A DNA stretch of 6,912 nucleotides, from contig CAKUHJ010000100.1 of the NCBI GenBank assembly GCA_934655935.1, forward strand, positions 1-6,912, given 5' to 3'. Made by a program: the position numbers and the translations under genes. Of this stretch, positions 1 through 6,069 are shown piece by piece. The DNA comes from an uncultured Oscillospiraceae bacterium. GTDB lineage: Bacteria; Bacillota; Clostridia; Oscillospirales; Oscillospiraceae. The stretch's first letter is position 1. Every line of letters starts with the position of its first letter. Under the pieces are notes generated by a model that searched no databases, was not told the DNA's origin, and was given only the letters and a program-made list of their open reading frames with translations.

Positions 1-22
1 GAAGGGGCCAAGAGCCCCCTTC
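1..22. repeat. Short GC-rich hairpin at the left edge
   Basis: GAAGGGG at 1-7 pairs with CCCCTTC at 16-22. An alternative fold extends the stem through GGGGC/GCCCC with one bulged C and a CAAGA loop. No T-run follows on the plus strand. It may be the end of a terminator for a gene lying left of the window, or on the minus strand a terminator whose T-tract lies outside the window. It is the first of three consecutive hairpins in the first 105 bases. Confidence 0.5.
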
Positions 23-35
23 ACGTTCAATCAAG

Positions 36-69
36 CGGTTTTCTGAACTTTTTGAAGTTCAGAAAACCG
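36..69. repeat. Perfect 15-bp inverted repeat
   Basis: CGGTTTTCTGAACTT (36-50) and AAGTTCAGAAAACCG (55-69) are exact reverse complements around a TTTG loop (51-54). A perfect 15-bp stem is very unlikely by chance. It has no T-tract on either side, so it is not a standard intrinsic terminator. It could be a dispersed palindromic repeat (REP/MITE-like), a transcript-stabilising or processing hairpin, or a protein-binding palindrome. The structure is read directly from the sequence; the role is not known. Confidence 0.8.
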
Positions 70-71
70 GA

Positions 72-105
72 CTCAGCGGGGCGAAAAGGCTTTTCGCACG
101 CTGAG
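72..105. repeat. Two-part hairpin adjoining the 15-bp palindrome
   Basis: The outer stem CTCAGCG (72-78) pairs with CGCTGAG (99-105). The inner stem GCGAAAA (81-87) pairs with TTTTCGC (91-97) around a GGC loop, with a small GG/A internal loop between the stems. It starts two bases after the preceding palindrome, so the two probably form one unit. The plus-strand sequence after it, GCTTTGTTTG, is only weakly T-rich. A terminator for an upstream plus-strand gene is possible but not convincing; a dispersed repeat unit is at least as likely. Confidence 0.65.
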
Positions 106-112
106 GCTTTGT

Positions 113-141
113 TTGCGATTTCCGGGCGGCTGTGATATGAT
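113..141 (+). promoter_or_regulatory. Predicted sigma-A promoter for the DUF362 gene
   Basis: A -35 box TTGCGA (113-118) is separated by exactly 17 bp from a -10 box TATGAT (136-141). The -10 is preceded by TG at 133-134, giving an extended -10. The -35 matches consensus at four of six positions, the -10 at five of six. Transcription would begin near 148, leaving a leader of about 25 nt with the ribosome binding site GGAGGG (160-165). The last hairpin of the left array ends 8 bp upstream of the -35. Confidence 0.6.
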
Positions 142-171
142 AAAGGGGATTCTGAATTTGGAGGGTCTGTC

Positions 172-1326
172 ATGTCCTACGACGTTGCCATTGTTCCCTG
201 CGAGGACTACACAGAGGAAAGCTGCCGCCGGGCGATGCAGGCGGTGCTCGCGCCGCTGGGCGGGCTGAATTGGGTCAAAAGCGGCATGCACATTGTTATC
301 AAGGCCAATCTCGTCTCCGCGATGAAGCCCGAGGCTGCGGCGACGGTGCATCCGGCGCTTCTTACGGCGCTTGCGCAGCTGCTTCTTGCGCGCGGCGCGT
401 CCGTCACGCTGGGCGACAGCCCGGGCGGGTTCTACACCGCCGCGCACCTGAACCATGTCTATGATGTTTGCGGGCTGCGGCCGCTGGAGGCGCTCGGTGT
501 AAAGCTCAACGACGACTTTTCCCAGACGGCCGTCCGCTTTCCGCAGGCGGTCCAGGCCCGGCAGTTCACATGCACCGGTTATCTGCTCAAGGCCGACGCC
601 ATCATTGATTTCTGCAAGCTGAAAACGCACGGCATGATGGGCATGACCAACGCGGTCAAGAATTTCTTCGGCGTCATCCCCGGCACCATGAAGCCGGAAT
701 ATCACTATCAGTATCCAAAAACAGAGGATTTTGCGGATATGCTGGTGGACCTCTGCGAATTCTGCGCGCCGCGGCTTTGCATCTGCGACGCGGTTGTCGG
801 CATGGAGGGAAACGGCCCGACCAAGGGCACGCCCCGGAAAATCGGCTGCCTTGCCGCAAGCCTCAGCGCGCACAGGCTTGACCTCGCTGCGTGCGGGATC
901 ATCGGCCTTCGGCCCGAGGAGGTGCCCACGCTGAGCGCCGCGATGCGCCGGGGGCTGATTCCCGCGCAGGCGCAGGCGCTTTCCATCTTTGGAAACCCAG
1001 AGGACTTTGCCCAGCCGGATTTTAAGACCGTGCCCTCGCAGGCCAGCGTTTTTTTCCGCAGCGGCGGCAGCGGGCCGATTGCAAAGCTTGCGGACGCCGC
1101 GCTTTGCCGGATTATGACGCCGTATCCGAAGCTGCATGCAGGAAGCTGCGTCGGCTGCAAAAAATGCGCCGGCATCTGCCCGGCCAAGGCCATCGCCATG
1201 AAAAACGGCAGGCCGCAGATTGACCGCAGGCGCTGCATCCACTGCTTCTGCTGCCAGGAATTCTGCCCGGTGGGCGCGATGCGCGTGGGCCGGAGCGCCG
1301 TGGCAAGGCTGCTCGGAAAAGGCTGA
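172..1326 (+). CDS. DUF362 domain protein with C-terminal 2x[4Fe-4S] ferredoxin
   Basis: The protein is 384 aa. Residues 1-300 resemble the DUF362 family: an early IKANLV segment, a central block K149-L-K-T-H-G-M-M-G-M-T-N-A-V-K-N-F-F-G, and D206-A-V-V-G-M-E-G-N-G-P. The C-terminus is a bacterial ferredoxin-type domain with two CxxCxxCxxxCP motifs: C326/C329/C332/C336-P and C355/C358/C361/C365-P, expected to bind two [4Fe-4S] clusters. The second motif carries an additional cysteine, C360. No signal peptide or membrane segment is visible, so a soluble cytoplasmic redox or electron-transfer protein is inferred. The DUF362 fold has no reaction that I can assign with confidence. The ATG start is supported by GGAGGG six bases upstream. 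The stop is followed by a separate promoter for the next gene, so it probably forms its own transcription unit. Sure about the family, not about the function. Confidence 0.9.
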   Translation: MSYDVAIVPCEDYTEESCRRAMQAVLAPLGGLNWVKSGMHIVIKANLVSAMKPEAAATVHPALLTALAQLLLARGASVTLGDSPGGFYTAAHLNHVYDVCGLRPLEALGVKLNDDFSQTAVRFPQAVQARQFTCTGYLLKADAIIDFCKLKTHGMMGMTNAVKNFFGVIPGTMKPEYHYQYPKTEDFADMLVDLCEFCAPRLCICDAVVGMEGNGPTKGTPRKIGCLAASLSAHRLDLAACGIIGLRPEEVPTLSAAMRRGLIPAQAQALSIFGNPEDFAQPDFKTVPSQASVFFRSGGSGPIAKLADAALCRIMTPYPKLHAGSCVGCKKCAGICPAKAIAMKNGRPQIDRRRCIHCFCCQEFCPVGAMRVGRSAVARLLGKG

Positions 1327-1339
1327 AGCCGCTCTTTTT

Positions 1340-1367
1340 CAGGAAAATACTTGTGATTCCAGGAAAA
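1340..1367 (+). promoter_or_regulatory. Direct repeat CAGGAAAA flanking the ligase -35, possible operator
   Basis: CAGGAAAA occurs at 1340-1347 and again at 1360-1367, a period of exactly 20 bp, about two helical turns. The first copy lies upstream of the -35 box and the second in the -35/-10 spacer. In addition CTTTTTC (1334-1340) and GAAAAAG (1363-1369) are inverted repeats enclosing the -35. This arrangement would suit a regulator binding one DNA face, but A-rich 8-mers can repeat by chance. No known regulator motif is recognised. Confidence 0.3.
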
Positions 1368-1379
1368 AGGCTGTATAAT
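1351..1379 (+). promoter_or_regulatory. Predicted sigma-A promoter for the acyl-CoA synthetase
   Basis: TTGTGA (1351-1356) is followed by a 17-bp spacer and a perfect TATAAT (1374-1379). It is the best promoter in the window. It lies 25 bp after the DUF362 stop and 120 bp before the ligase start, giving a leader of about 113 nt from a start site near 1386. Confidence 0.75.
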
Positions 1380-1387
1380 GTACATAT

Positions 1388-1490
1388 CTGCCCCTTGCGC
1401 GCGGTGTGTGTGAATGCGTGCGGGCAGGGTTTACAGGGAGCGCTCCGGCGGGACCATCCGCACTCCTCCCGGAGGCCTCTCAGGAAAGGA
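1388..1490 (+). promoter_or_regulatory. Structured 5' leader of the acyl-CoA synthetase mRNA
   Basis: Hairpin 1 pairs CTGCCC (1388-1393) with GGGCAG (1422-1427) and GCGCGC (1397-1402) with GCGTGC (1416-1421, one G-U), with a 3-nt bulge and a 13-nt loop. The following segment has competing pairings: CTCCGG (1443-1448) with CCGGAG (1469-1474), or GGGAG (1436-1440) with CTCCC (1466-1470). TCCT (1464-1467) can also pair with AGGA in the ribosome binding region (1482-1490). There is no U-tract, so if this is a switch it would act on translation rather than termination. It does not match the T-box core or any riboswitch class I recognise. Confidence 0.35.
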
Positions 1491-1499
1491 TGAAAAAAT

Positions 1500-3269
1500 A
1501 TGGCTGTTTCCTCCAGCGCGCCGTGGCTCAAGTACTACGGCGACACGCCGCACCATCTGGAATATCCGCAGAAGACCATGTATGAAATGATCCGTCAGGC
1601 TGCGGAGAAATTCCCCAAAAACTACGCCTATGAGTTCATGGGCAAAAAAACCACCTACGCGCAGTTCCTGCAGAACATTGAAGACGTTGCGCGCGCCTTT
1701 GTCGCCATGGGCGTCCGCAAGGGCGACCGCGTGACCATCTGCATGCCGAACTGCCCGCAGGCGGTGTGCAGCTTTTACGCGCTCAACCGCATCGGCGCGC
1801 TGAGCAATATGATTCATCCGCTGTCTGCCGCGGGCGAAATCAAATTCTATCTCAACTTCTCGCATTCCAAGTGCATTCTGACGCTCGACCAGTTCTACGA
1901 AAAGGTTTCCGGCATCATGCCGGAGCTGGACGACCCGGCGACCAAGCTGCTGGTCGCAAAGATTGAAGACGAGCTGCTTCCGCACCTTGCCGTCGGCTAT
2001 GCGCTCACGGCGGGCCGCAAGTATCCAAAGCCCCCGAGAAAGGGCAGCTACATCTGGTGGAAGGATTTCATGCGTGCAGGCAGAAAGCCGCACGTGATCC
2101 TGCCGAAGCACGACGGCCGGCCGGAGGACGGCGCTTCCATCCTTTATTCCGGCGGCACAACCGGCACCACCAAGGGCATCCTTCTGTCCAATATGAACTT
2201 CAATGCGCTGGGCCTTCAGACCATTGCGGCCTCCGGTTTTGCGCCCATCGACGGAATGAAGATGCTCTCCGTCATGCCCGTATTCCACGGCTTCGGCCTT
2301 GGCATCGGCATCCATACGGCGCTCATCGGCGGCGCGTGCTGCATCCTGGTGCCGAAGTTCAACGTCAATACCTACGCAGAGCTCCTGATCAAGAAGCAGC
2401 CCAATATCATTCCCGGCGTGCCGACGCTTTTCGAGGCGCTGCTGCGTGCGCAGAAGCTTGAAAACGCGGACCTGAGCTGCCTGAAGGGCGTCTTCTGCGG
2501 CGGCGACAGCCTGTCCATCGAGCTCAAGAAAAAGGTGGACGCCTTCCTGAAGGCGCACAACGCCTCCGTCCAGATCCGCCAGGGCTACGGCCTGACCGAG
2601 TGCGTCACCGCCAGCTGCCTGACCCCGAAGGACTATAACCGCGTGGGCTCCATCGGCGTACCCTTCCCCGATACTTATTATAAGATTGTCAAGCCCGGCA
2701 CCACAGAGGAGCTTGAGACCAATCTGGAGGGCGAAATCTGCATTTCCGGCCCCTCTGTCATGCTTTGCTATCTTGACAATCCGGAGGAAACCGCCAATAC
2801 CCTGCGCCGCCATGAGGACGGCCGGATCTGGCTGCATACCGGCGACCTCGGCAAGATGGATGACGACGGCTTCGTCTTCTTCTCCCAGCGCATGAAGCGC
2901 ATGATCATCACCTCCGGCTATAACGTCTACCCCGGTCAGCTGGAAAACATCATCGACGGCCACGAGAAGGTACTGCTCTCGTGCGTCATCGGCGTCAAGG
3001 ACCCGTACAAGATGCAGAAGGTTAAGGCCTTCGTGGTGCTCAAGCCCGGCTTCGAGCCGTCGGAGGAGGTCAAGAAGGAGCTTCTTGCCTACTGCAGCAA
3101 GCACATTGCAAAGTACGCCATGCCGTACGACGTCGAGTTCCGCGCAGAGCTTCCCAAGACGCTGGTTGGCAAGGTCGCCTACCGCGTGCTGGAGGAGGAA
3201 GAGGCGGACCGTCAGGCGCACGAGGCTGCGCTTGCCGCGCAGGCCGCCGCGGAGGAAGCGGCAAAATAA
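1500..3269 (+). CDS. Acyl-CoA synthetase (AMP-forming, class I adenylate-forming enzyme)
   Basis: A 589-aa protein of the ANL superfamily, a normal length for a fatty-acid/acyl-CoA ligase. The expected reaction activates a carboxylic acid with ATP to an acyl-adenylate, then transfers it to CoA. Visible motifs in order: P-loop Y216-S-G-G-T-T-G-T-T-K-G; M259-P-V-F-H263-G-F-G; G362-Y-G-L-T-E367; H446-T-G-D449-L-G (ribose-binding Asp); hinge region R464-M-K-R; S472-G-Y-N-V-Y-P; and L-P-K-T-L-V-G-K558, the conserved catalytic lysine. SGYNVYP and LPKTLVGK are typical of fatty-acyl-CoA ligases, but chain length cannot be read from sequence. About 30 residues rich in Ala and Glu extend past the C-terminal domain. 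ATG is preceded by AGGAAAGGA. It has its own promoter, a structured leader and an immediate terminator, so it appears monocistronic. The sequence looks intact. Confidence 0.93.
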   Translation: MAVSSSAPWLKYYGDTPHHLEYPQKTMYEMIRQAAEKFPKNYAYEFMGKKTTYAQFLQNIEDVARAFVAMGVRKGDRVTICMPNCPQAVCSFYALNRIGALSNMIHPLSAAGEIKFYLNFSHSKCILTLDQFYEKVSGIMPELDDPATKLLVAKIEDELLPHLAVGYALTAGRKYPKPPRKGSYIWWKDFMRAGRKPHVILPKHDGRPEDGASILYSGGTTGTTKGILLSNMNFNALGLQTIAASGFAPIDGMKMLSVMPVFHGFGLGIGIHTALIGGACCILVPKFNVNTYAELLIKKQPNIIPGVPTLFEALLRAQKLENADLSCLKGVFCGGDSLSIELKKKVDAFLKAHNASVQIRQGYGLTECVTASCLTPKDYNRVGSIGVPFPDTYYKIVKPGTTEELETNLEGEICISGPSVMLCYLDNPEETANTLRRHEDGRIWLHTGDLGKMDDDGFVFFSQRMKRMIITSGYNVYPGQLENIIDGHEKVLLSCVIGVKDPYKMQKVKAFVVLKPGFEPSEEVKKELLAYCSKHIAKYAMPYDVEFRAELPKTLVGKVAYRVLEEEEADRQAHEAALAAQAAAEEAAK

Positions 3270-3277
3270 ATGGCGTT

Positions 3278-3309
3278 CCGGGGCTGCCCGCGCGGCGGCC
3301 CCGGTTTTT
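3278..3309 (+). terminator. Intrinsic terminator after the acyl-CoA synthetase
   Basis: An 11-bp stem (3278-3288 with 3294-3304, CCGGGGCTGCC/GGCGGCCCCGG, including one T-G wobble) encloses a CGCGC loop and is followed directly by TTTTT (3305-3309). It starts 9 bp after the ligase stop codon. The next gene begins at 3333, so its transcription depends on readthrough or on an unrecognised promoter in or near the hairpin. Confidence 0.88.
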
Positions 3310-3332
3310 CAGGGCCCGGAAGGAGGATACCA

Positions 3333-4058
3333 TTGAAGAAAAAAGAGCGCATCTGGGAGCTTGACGCGCTGCGGGGCTTCTGCATTCTGCTGGTGATTGC
3401 CGTGCATCTGATTTATGATCTGATGACCTTTACCGGCGCGGCGCTGAGGCTGCCGGGCTGGTATGTGTTTATCCAGCAGTATGGCGGCGTGGTCTTCGTC
3501 GTTCTCTCCGGCTGCTGCGCGACGCTCGGCAGCAGAAGCTTTCGCCGGGGCCTGCTGGTGTTTGCCTGCGGGATGCTCATCACGCTCGTTACCTGGGGGA
3601 TGTACCGGCTGGGGCTTGCGGGAGAGGACGTCGTCTGCCGCTTCGGCGTTCTGCACCTGCTCGGCGTGTGCATGATGCTGTATCCGCTGGAAAAAAGACT
3701 GCCGACCGCCGCGGTGCTTGCACAGGCCGCCGTGATGATCGTCTGCGGGTATCTGATCCGCAGCACGGTGGTGCAGACGAAGCTTCTGTTCCCGCTGGGC
3801 CTGGTCTATCCCGGCTTCACCTCCAGCGATTATTTTCCGCTGCTGCCGCAGCTGGGCTGGTTTTTGCTCGGCGTATGCGCTGGACGGCGCTTCTACGCGG
3901 AGAAAAGAACCCGACTTCCCGGACGGGCGCAGCAGCTTCCGCCGGTCCGCTTTTTCTGCTGGTGCGGGCGGCAGTCGCTTCTGATTTACCTGCTGCACCA
4001 GCCCGTGCTCTACGGCGTGATTGAGCTGCGTGCCATGCTGCGCGGGCCGTCCGTGTAA
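3333..4058 (+). CDS. DUF1624 / HGSNAT-like multi-pass membrane protein
   Basis: The TTG at 3333 is chosen as start because AAGGAGG (3320-3326) sits six bases upstream and the conserved N-terminal motif follows immediately. An in-frame ATG at 3270 would make a 262-aa protein, but it lacks a ribosome binding site and reads through the terminator hairpin. The 241-aa product begins with charged residues, then E9-L-D-A-L-R14-G and H25 with Y28-D29. This is the signature of the heparan-alpha-glucosaminide N-acetyltransferase catalytic domain family (DUF1624). About seven hydrophobic segments are visible, roughly at 16-33, 48-66, 72-92, 103-118, 125-142, 166-184 and 208-231, ending in the family-like C-R-Q-S-L-L-I-Y-L-L-H222-Q-P motif. 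Bacterial members are thought to be membrane acyltransferases acting on sugars or envelope components, but the substrate is unknown. Family call is good; function is inference. Confidence 0.88.
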   Translation: MKKKERIWELDALRGFCILLVIAVHLIYDLMTFTGAALRLPGWYVFIQQYGGVVFVVLSGCCATLGSRSFRRGLLVFACGMLITLVTWGMYRLGLAGEDVVCRFGVLHLLGVCMMLYPLEKRLPTAAVLAQAAVMIVCGYLIRSTVVQTKLLFPLGLVYPGFTSSDYFPLLPQLGWFLLGVCAGRRFYAEKRTRLPGRAQQLPPVRFFCWCGRQSLLIYLLHQPVLYGVIELRAMLRGPSV

Positions 4059-4060
4059 AA

Positions 4061-4097
4061 GCGCCGAAATCCTAACCTTTGGTTAATCGCCTTTTTT
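4061..4097 (+). terminator. Weak first hairpin of a possible tandem terminator
   Basis: TAACC (4073-4077) pairs with GGTTA (4081-4085) around TTT, and GCG (4061-4063) can close with CGC (4088-4090) across an asymmetric internal loop. TTTTTT (4092-4097) follows. It begins 3 bp after the DUF1624 stop. The stem is much weaker than the adjacent one, so it may only assist, or may be an unrelated small palindrome. Confidence 0.35.
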
Positions 4098-4100
4098 CAT

Positions 4101-4135
4101 AAACCACCGTACAATAGGGGTACGGTGGTTTTTTT
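4101..4135 (+). terminator. Strong intrinsic terminator after the DUF1624 gene
   Basis: A perfect 12-bp stem (AAACCACCGTAC 4101-4112 with GTACGGTGGTTT 4120-4131) with a 7-nt loop runs into a seven-T tract (4129-4135). It separates the DUF1624 gene from the downstream four-gene group, so the latter needs its own promoter or readthrough. Confidence 0.95.
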
Positions 4136-4179
4136 CTGCCCGCTGTGCCGCCGGGCAATGCACGGAAGGAGGGACGCCC

Positions 4180-4416
4180 TTGACCCGGAAATATATTTCA
4201 GCTGTCACGCCGCTGCCAGACTATATTCTTCAGATTGACTTTGTCTCCGGCCGCCTGCTTCTGGACATGAAGCCGTATCTCGATAAGCTCCGCTTTCATC
4301 CCATTTCCGACCCGGAAATCTGGAACAGCGCCGTGACCAACGGAATCTTTGTCCGGTTCGGGAACGTGGAGCTCAGCCACGATGAGCTTCTGAGCATGGC
4401 CGAGCAGGAGCATTGA
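4180..4416 (+). CDS. DUF2442 domain small protein
   Basis: A 78-aa protein starting at TTG, supported by AAGGAGG (4166-4172) seven bases upstream. It matches the DUF2442 pattern: V-T-P-L-P-D14-Y-I-L-Q-I-D-F-x-S-G near the N-terminus, L-D29 with P32-Y-L, then F39-H-P-I-S-D-P-E-I, and a C-terminal F60-G-N-V-E-L-S-H-D-E-L-L. DUF2442 proteins are small cytoplasmic proteins often found beside DUF4160 in toxin-antitoxin-like pairs; no DUF4160 gene is seen here. It is the first gene of a probable operon, 48 bp before the lipoprotein. No promoter is recognisable between the upstream terminator and its start. The family is likely; the function is unknown. Confidence 0.8.
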   Translation: MTRKYISAVTPLPDYILQIDFVSGRLLLDMKPYLDKLRFHPISDPEIWNSAVTNGIFVRFGNVELSHDELLSMAEQEH

Positions 4417-4464
4417 GCCCTGCCCCGGTTTTCCAGACAGTACAGATATGAGGAGGATTTTTAC

Positions 4465-6048
4465 ATGAAACCAATCAGGAAGCTTTTGCTGCTTGCCTTG
4501 CTTGCAGTTTTCTGCCTGCTGGCGCTCACAGCCTGCGGCGAGGAGGAACTGCCGCTGACCGTGACGTTGGTCAACCACAGCGGACACGACATTTCTTCCA
4601 TCTGCATCACGCCTGTGACCACGGACGAATGGGGCGAGAATTATCTGGATGAGATTCTCTGTGACGGCGAGAGCGTTACGGCAAATCTCGGTGCGTTCAA
4701 GGAATCCGAGCTTCCGGACTTCAACATTCTCGTCTATGAAGACGACTATGTTCTGTATGACAACGATGTGGACGAGGTGGACTTCACCTTGAAGGACGGG
4801 AATTACATTCTTTTCCTGCCGCCCGAGGAGACGTTCTGCATCGAGGTCACAGATACGTATGACCCGGCAGACTACCTGGCGATTGCCTATGACGAGGAAG
4901 CGCCCGTATCCGAAGAGGAGGAACCCGTCCAGACGGCGGATCTGTCCGGCTTTGCCGGCTGCTGGAAGCTGGACAACGAGCCGTTCTATTTTGTTATCAA
5001 CGAGGATTATGAGTGGATCGCCGTCAACCTCTACGGCGAGCAGATCGGCCCCGGCTATGTCGTTGCGGAGGAGGACTGCATTACGCTGTGCACGGAGGAC
5101 AGCTCTGAGCTGGTTTCCCTCTGGCAGACCGCCTATGGCGCGCTGAGCGATGCAAACGGCAATACGCTCACGGCGATGGACTACATCCTGCTTCTTCCGA
5201 CGCCGGAGGACGCGCTGAACCAGACGGCCAGCTTCCCGGACGGCTTTACAAACGTCACCGTCGATTACCCGGTCCAGATGGAAGCGCATCCGCAGCCGAA
5301 TGTTTCAAACGCGCTGAGCTTCAACGCCGTCATGGAGGACGGCACGGAGGATTATTATTCCAATATTATGCTTGCCTTCCAGCCGATTTCGGGTTATGAT
5401 CCTTATATGACGCAGGGCGCGGGCAGCGCAAAGCCATACATGATCAAAATGCTGGACGACTTCATGAACAGCATGTACGGAAATTACCTGCTCAAATCCT
5501 TCGGCTCCGATTTCAAGGACAACGGCGACCACTACAGCCTGACCGGCTACATGTGGCTCGACGGCTCTGTGTTCCAGGACGGCCCTTCGCAGCCCGTGCG
5601 CGGCTGCATGGAGGTCCGCTACTACGGCCCGACCGGCTACGCGCTTGTCGCCACGACCATTGCGCTGGAGGGGCGAATCCGCAATTACTTTGACATCTGC
5701 AACAACATGCTGCAGACCCTTTCCTATACCGCGGGCTGGAGCACCGCGCCGAAGCCCGTGCCTGCGCAGCCCAGCACCGCCTACTCCGATCCCGGCGACT
5801 ACGGTACGCCCTATTACTGGTATGACGAGGACGGCGACATCTGGTATTGGAACGGCTATGAGAACGAGTTTATCTGCTACGGCGACGACGGCTATATCGA
5901 CGACGATACCGGAGAGTATATGGAAGCCAACGATGCCGGCTGGGATTACAGCGACGAGTATTACGATGATTATGATCCCTGGTCCGATCCCGGCGACGGC
6001 TGGGGCGATTACGCGGACGATGACGACGGCTGGGGAGACTATTTCTGA
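4465..6048 (+). CDS. Multidomain lipoprotein with acidic, aromatic C-terminal tail
   Basis: A 527-aa protein with a lipoprotein signal peptide: K5/K6-type basic start, hydrophobic core 7-20 and lipobox L21-T-A-C24, so it should be lipid-anchored on the outer face of the membrane. Apparent regions: about 28-128, a beta-rich domain with V-N-H-S-G, W56-G-E and repeated D/Y strands; an acidic linker 143-156 (EEAP, SEEEEP); about 160-250, a barrel-like segment starting G-C-W167-K-L; about 255-425, a domain starting F257-P-D-G-F and ending L-Q-T-L-S-Y421; then a tail 440-527. The tail has 24 Asp, 6 Glu, 16 Tyr and 7 Trp in 88 residues, with no Lys or Arg, and contains GWGDY twice (512-516, 522-526). 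The ATG is supported by AGGAGG (4451-4456). No enzyme motif is recognised. Metal binding or cell-wall interaction by the tail is a guess. Confidence 0.88.
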   Translation: MKPIRKLLLLALLAVFCLLALTACGEEELPLTVTLVNHSGHDISSICITPVTTDEWGENYLDEILCDGESVTANLGAFKESELPDFNILVYEDDYVLYDNDVDEVDFTLKDGNYILFLPPEETFCIEVTDTYDPADYLAIAYDEEAPVSEEEEPVQTADLSGFAGCWKLDNEPFYFVINEDYEWIAVNLYGEQIGPGYVVAEEDCITLCTEDSSELVSLWQTAYGALSDANGNTLTAMDYILLLPTPEDALNQTASFPDGFTNVTVDYPVQMEAHPQPNVSNALSFNAVMEDGTEDYYSNIMLAFQPISGYDPYMTQGAGSAKPYMIKMLDDFMNSMYGNYLLKSFGSDFKDNGDHYSLTGYMWLDGSVFQDGPSQPVRGCMEVRYYGPTGYALVATTIALEGRIRNYFDICNNMLQTLSYTAGWSTAPKPVPAQPSTAYSDPGDYGTPYYWYDEDGDIWYWNGYENEFICYGDDGYIDDDTGEYMEANDAGWDYSDEYYDDYDPWSDPGDGWGDYADDDDGWGDYF

Positions 6049-6069
6049 TCGGGAAAGTGAAGGACGCTT

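Noticed and set aside
73..1242. Minus-strand open frame opposite the DUF362 gene
   Set aside because: The plus strand has DUF362 blocks and two ferredoxin motifs, plus a promoter and ribosome site. The antisense product is low in recognisable structure and overlaps the hairpin array.
1321..1339. Short GGC/GCC pairing plus TTTTT after the DUF362 stop as a terminator
   Set aside because: The stem has only three or four pairs, too weak next to the real terminators in this window.
1428..1480. T-box or other known riboswitch in the ligase leader
   Set aside because: No GGGTGGNACCGCG-like core, no terminator with a U-tract and no match to a recognised class.
1431..3221. Long minus-strand open frame (596 codons) across the acyl-CoA synthetase
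   Set aside because: It mirrors a clear enzyme gene with all adenylation motifs on the plus strand. High GC at third codon positions keeps antisense frames open. The translation shows no domain signature.
3270..3332. Upstream ATG as the start of the DUF1624 gene
   Set aside because: It immediately follows the ligase stop, has no ribosome binding site and would translate through the terminator hairpin; the TTG at 3333 has AAGGAGG and begins the conserved domain.
4110..4115. TACAAT as a -10 box for the DUF2442 operon
   Set aside because: It sits inside the terminator stem and loop and has no -35 box at 15-19 bp spacing.
4198..5289. Minus-strand open frame of 363 codons opposite the lipoprotein
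   Set aside because: Antisense of the lipoprotein and DUF2442 genes, without its own initiation signals or domain pattern.
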